Assembly (NCBI GenBank): GCA_024742835.1
Contig: JANSXS010000010.1
Span: 1-64,000, forward strand
Length of the DNA stretch: 64,000 nt
Direction: 5' to 3'
Origin: Paracoccaceae bacterium
GTDB lineage: Bacteria > Pseudomonadota > Alphaproteobacteria > Rhodobacterales > Rhodobacteraceae
Shown: in pieces, positions 62,881 to 64,000 of the stretch
Layout of the letters: each line of letters starts with the position of its first letter
Position numbering within the stretch: position 1 is the first letter of the stretch
Translations under genes and position numbers: made by a program
Notes under the pieces: generated by a model
Databases searched by the model: none
What the model saw: the letters and a program-made list of their open reading frames with translations, nothing else
What the model was told of the DNA's origin: nothing

Positions 62881-62910
62881 AAAGCCCCGCAAGTCATTCT
62901 GCGGGGCTTT
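62881..62910 (-). terminator. Terminator of the cytochrome bc1 operon (bidirectional)
   Basis: AAAGCCCCGC (62881-62890) and GCGGGGCTTT (62901-62910) form a perfect 10-bp stem with a 10-nt loop. It lies after petC on the minus strand and would also stop read-through from the puc side. Confidence 0.85.
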
Positions 62911-62936
62911 TCGATGTCATGTTACTTTCGCAACGA

Positions 62937-63737
62937 TCAGGACGTCTTGTTGCCCTTTTTGATCGGTGCCCAGATCCGCTTGTTGGTCAGATACAGCAGC
63001 ACTGACAGAACTGTCAGGAACAGCACGCCCGTAAGGCCGGCCTGCTTGCGGTCCATCATGCTAGGCTCTGCCGACCACATCAGGAAGGCTGCCACGTCTT
63101 TGGACTGCTCCTCGACCGTGTTCGCGTGACCGTCGGCATAGTCCACATCCTCACCATAAAGCGGGGGGGCCATGGCGATCCAACGGCCCGGATAGGCGGT
63201 GTTTTCGTAAAAGGTCGTCCCCGCCTCTTCCTTGGTCTCGCCGGTATAACCGTTCAGCAATGATGCGATGTATTCCGCACCGCCCATGCCTTTGACAAGC
63301 TGGTTGATCCCAGTGCCGTAAGGCCCGTGGAAGCCGGCGCGGCCTTTGGCCATCAAGCTCAGATCGGGTGCATTCTCAAGGTTCGACCCAGGAAAATGGT
63401 CCGTTGGCGTCGCCGCGCGCCAATCGTCAAGCTCTTCGTCGAAGACCTCGTAATTCTGCTCGGCATAGGCACGCACCTCGTCCATGGTGAAACCGGGGCC
63501 GGTATCACTGCTCAACGTACGCAGCGGCACATATTGCAATCCGTGGCAGGATGCGCAGATCTCGGTATAGACTTGCAGACCGCGCTGGAGCTGTGCCTGA
63601 TCGAAGGCCCCGAAAGGGCCCTCGAAAGAGAACTGGTAGTCCTTTGTGTAGGCCCAGTCCGATGCCCCGGCGGCAAATGCGCCGCCGGAGGAAAGTGTCA
63701 GGGCAGCCAATGCGGCGATGCCTGTTTTCTTAAGCAT
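62937..63737 (-). CDS. petC: Cytochrome c1
   Basis: The 266-residue protein has a signal peptide (about 1-23), the haem-binding CASCH motif (Cys61, Cys64, His65), the axial methionine segment [11 protein letters not shown] and a C-terminal membrane anchor (about 237-255). It is the c1 subunit of the bc1 complex, which passes electrons from the quinol pool to soluble cytochrome c on the periplasmic side. It is downstream of petB with 15 bp between. Confidence 0.96.
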   Translation of the reverse strand: MLKKTGIAALAALTLSSGGAFAAGASDWAYTKDYQFSFEGPFGAFDQAQLQRGLQVYTEICASCHGLQYVPLRTLSSDTGPGFTMDEVRAYAEQNYEVFDEELDDWRAATPTDHFPGSNLENAPDLSLMAKGRAGFHGPYGTGINQLVKGMGGAEYIASLLNGYTGETKEEAGTTFYENTAYPGRWIAMAPPLYGEDVDYADGHANTVEEQSKDVAAFLMWSAEPSMMDRKQAGLTGVLFLTVLSVLLYLTNKRIWAPIKKGNKTS

Positions 63738-63752
63738 ATCCTGTGTCCTTCT

Positions 63753-64000
63753 TTATTCGGCCGGTGCCGGGCTGGGGACCGTGGTCGTGCCGCCGCTCTT
63801 GGCTTTGTGCGCCTCGAAGTCTTCTTCGATCGTCTCTGGCTGCGGCAGTGGCTTTTCCAAAACACCAAGCATCGGAAGGATGATGAGGAAGTAGGCAAAC
63901 CAGTAGGTCGAGCCAATCAGAGCGATGACGGGATATATTCCCTCGGCAGGCATCGCGCCAACCCATGTCAGCACCAGGAAGTCCACGACCAGAAGCCAGA
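63753..64000 (-). CDS. petB: Cytochrome b, C-terminal part (truncated by the window)
   Basis: The frame runs to the window edge with at least 82 residues. It includes the final membrane helices ([44 protein letters not shown]) and a charged C-terminal tail. This is the C-terminus of cytochrome b of the bc1 complex; the Rieske gene petA is expected upstream outside the window. Start is not in the window. Confidence 0.9.
   Translation of the reverse strand, partial: WLLVVDFLVLTWVGAMPAEGIYPVIALIGSTYWFAYFLIILPMLGVLEKPLPQPETIEEDFEAHKAKSGGTTTVPSPAPAE

Noticed and set aside
1..64000. CRISPR array, rRNA or tRNA genes
   Set aside because: No regularly spaced repeats, no rRNA-like block and no tRNA-like sequence was found in the gaps.

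Overview
The window is high-GC, gene-dense chromosomal DNA of a marine-type alphaproteobacterium of the Rhodobacterales (Roseobacter group). The evidence is the combination of a pucBAC light-harvesting 2 operon, a cytochrome bc1 operon, ethylmalonyl-CoA pathway genes (ccr, ecm), an RpoE/ChrR photo-oxidative stress module, glcDEF and a LuxR/LuxI pair. Genus and species cannot be fixed from the sequence. The LH2 genes suggest an aerobic anoxygenic phototroph or a related purple bacterium. No rRNA, tRNA, CRISPR array or complete mobile element was seen.

Layout. 1-7.6 kb: housekeeping genes rlmH, gpmI, an EnvC-like protein, a CtpA-type protease and polA. 7.7-16.3 kb: a TauE/SafE permease between two imperfect direct repeats, DUF1285, then a tight MoxR-DUF58-DUF4159-glutamine amidotransferase-like operon. 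16.4-22.4 kb: glycolate oxidase glcD-glcE-(small membrane protein)-glcF and two tandem secreted trypsin-like proteases. 22.5-26.1 kb: Hsp20, an IS481-type transposase remnant, an AraC-Ogt fusion, nth and a PfkB sugar kinase. 26.1-34.1 kb: an orphan PstB, a sulfotransferase facing a glycosyltransferase, a HIT protein, a NaChBac-type sodium channel, an ABC-2 ATPase without a permease, zinc-finger and DUF2794 proteins and a RecD-like helicase. 34.2-39.7 kb: two saccharopine dehydrogenases, a histidine phosphatase, a 52-residue 4Fe-4S protein, deoD, GNAT and DUF4168.

39.7-44.7 kb holds ethylmalonyl-CoA mutase, a PlsB-like acyltransferase and crotonyl-CoA carboxylase/reductase. 44.8-46.4 kb is a quorum-sensing locus (small ORF, luxR, luxI). 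46.8-52.9 kb is an RpoE-ChrR module with a divergent five-gene operon (flavoprotein, DUF1365, MFS, DUF3833, SDR), and a good RpoE-type promoter lies in front of rpoE. 53.7-59.6 kb carries waaA, lpxK, dsbA, dciA, mutY and alkB. 59.6-62.8 kb is the puc operon: two TGT-N12-ACA PpsR/CrtJ-type operators 8 bp apart, pucB, an atypical long pucA, pucC and an uncharacterised repeat-bearing 234-residue protein translationally coupled to pucC. The window ends inside petB of the bc1 operon (petC complete).

The most interesting element is the end of the puc operon. PucA has Phe-His where LH2 alpha subunits normally carry the bacteriochlorophyll hydrogen-bonding Tyr-Tyr/Trp, and has roughly twice the usual length. 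The protein after PucC has an N-terminal stress-protein-like domain and four basic repeats of about 22-26 residues, and may be an undescribed LH2-associated factor.
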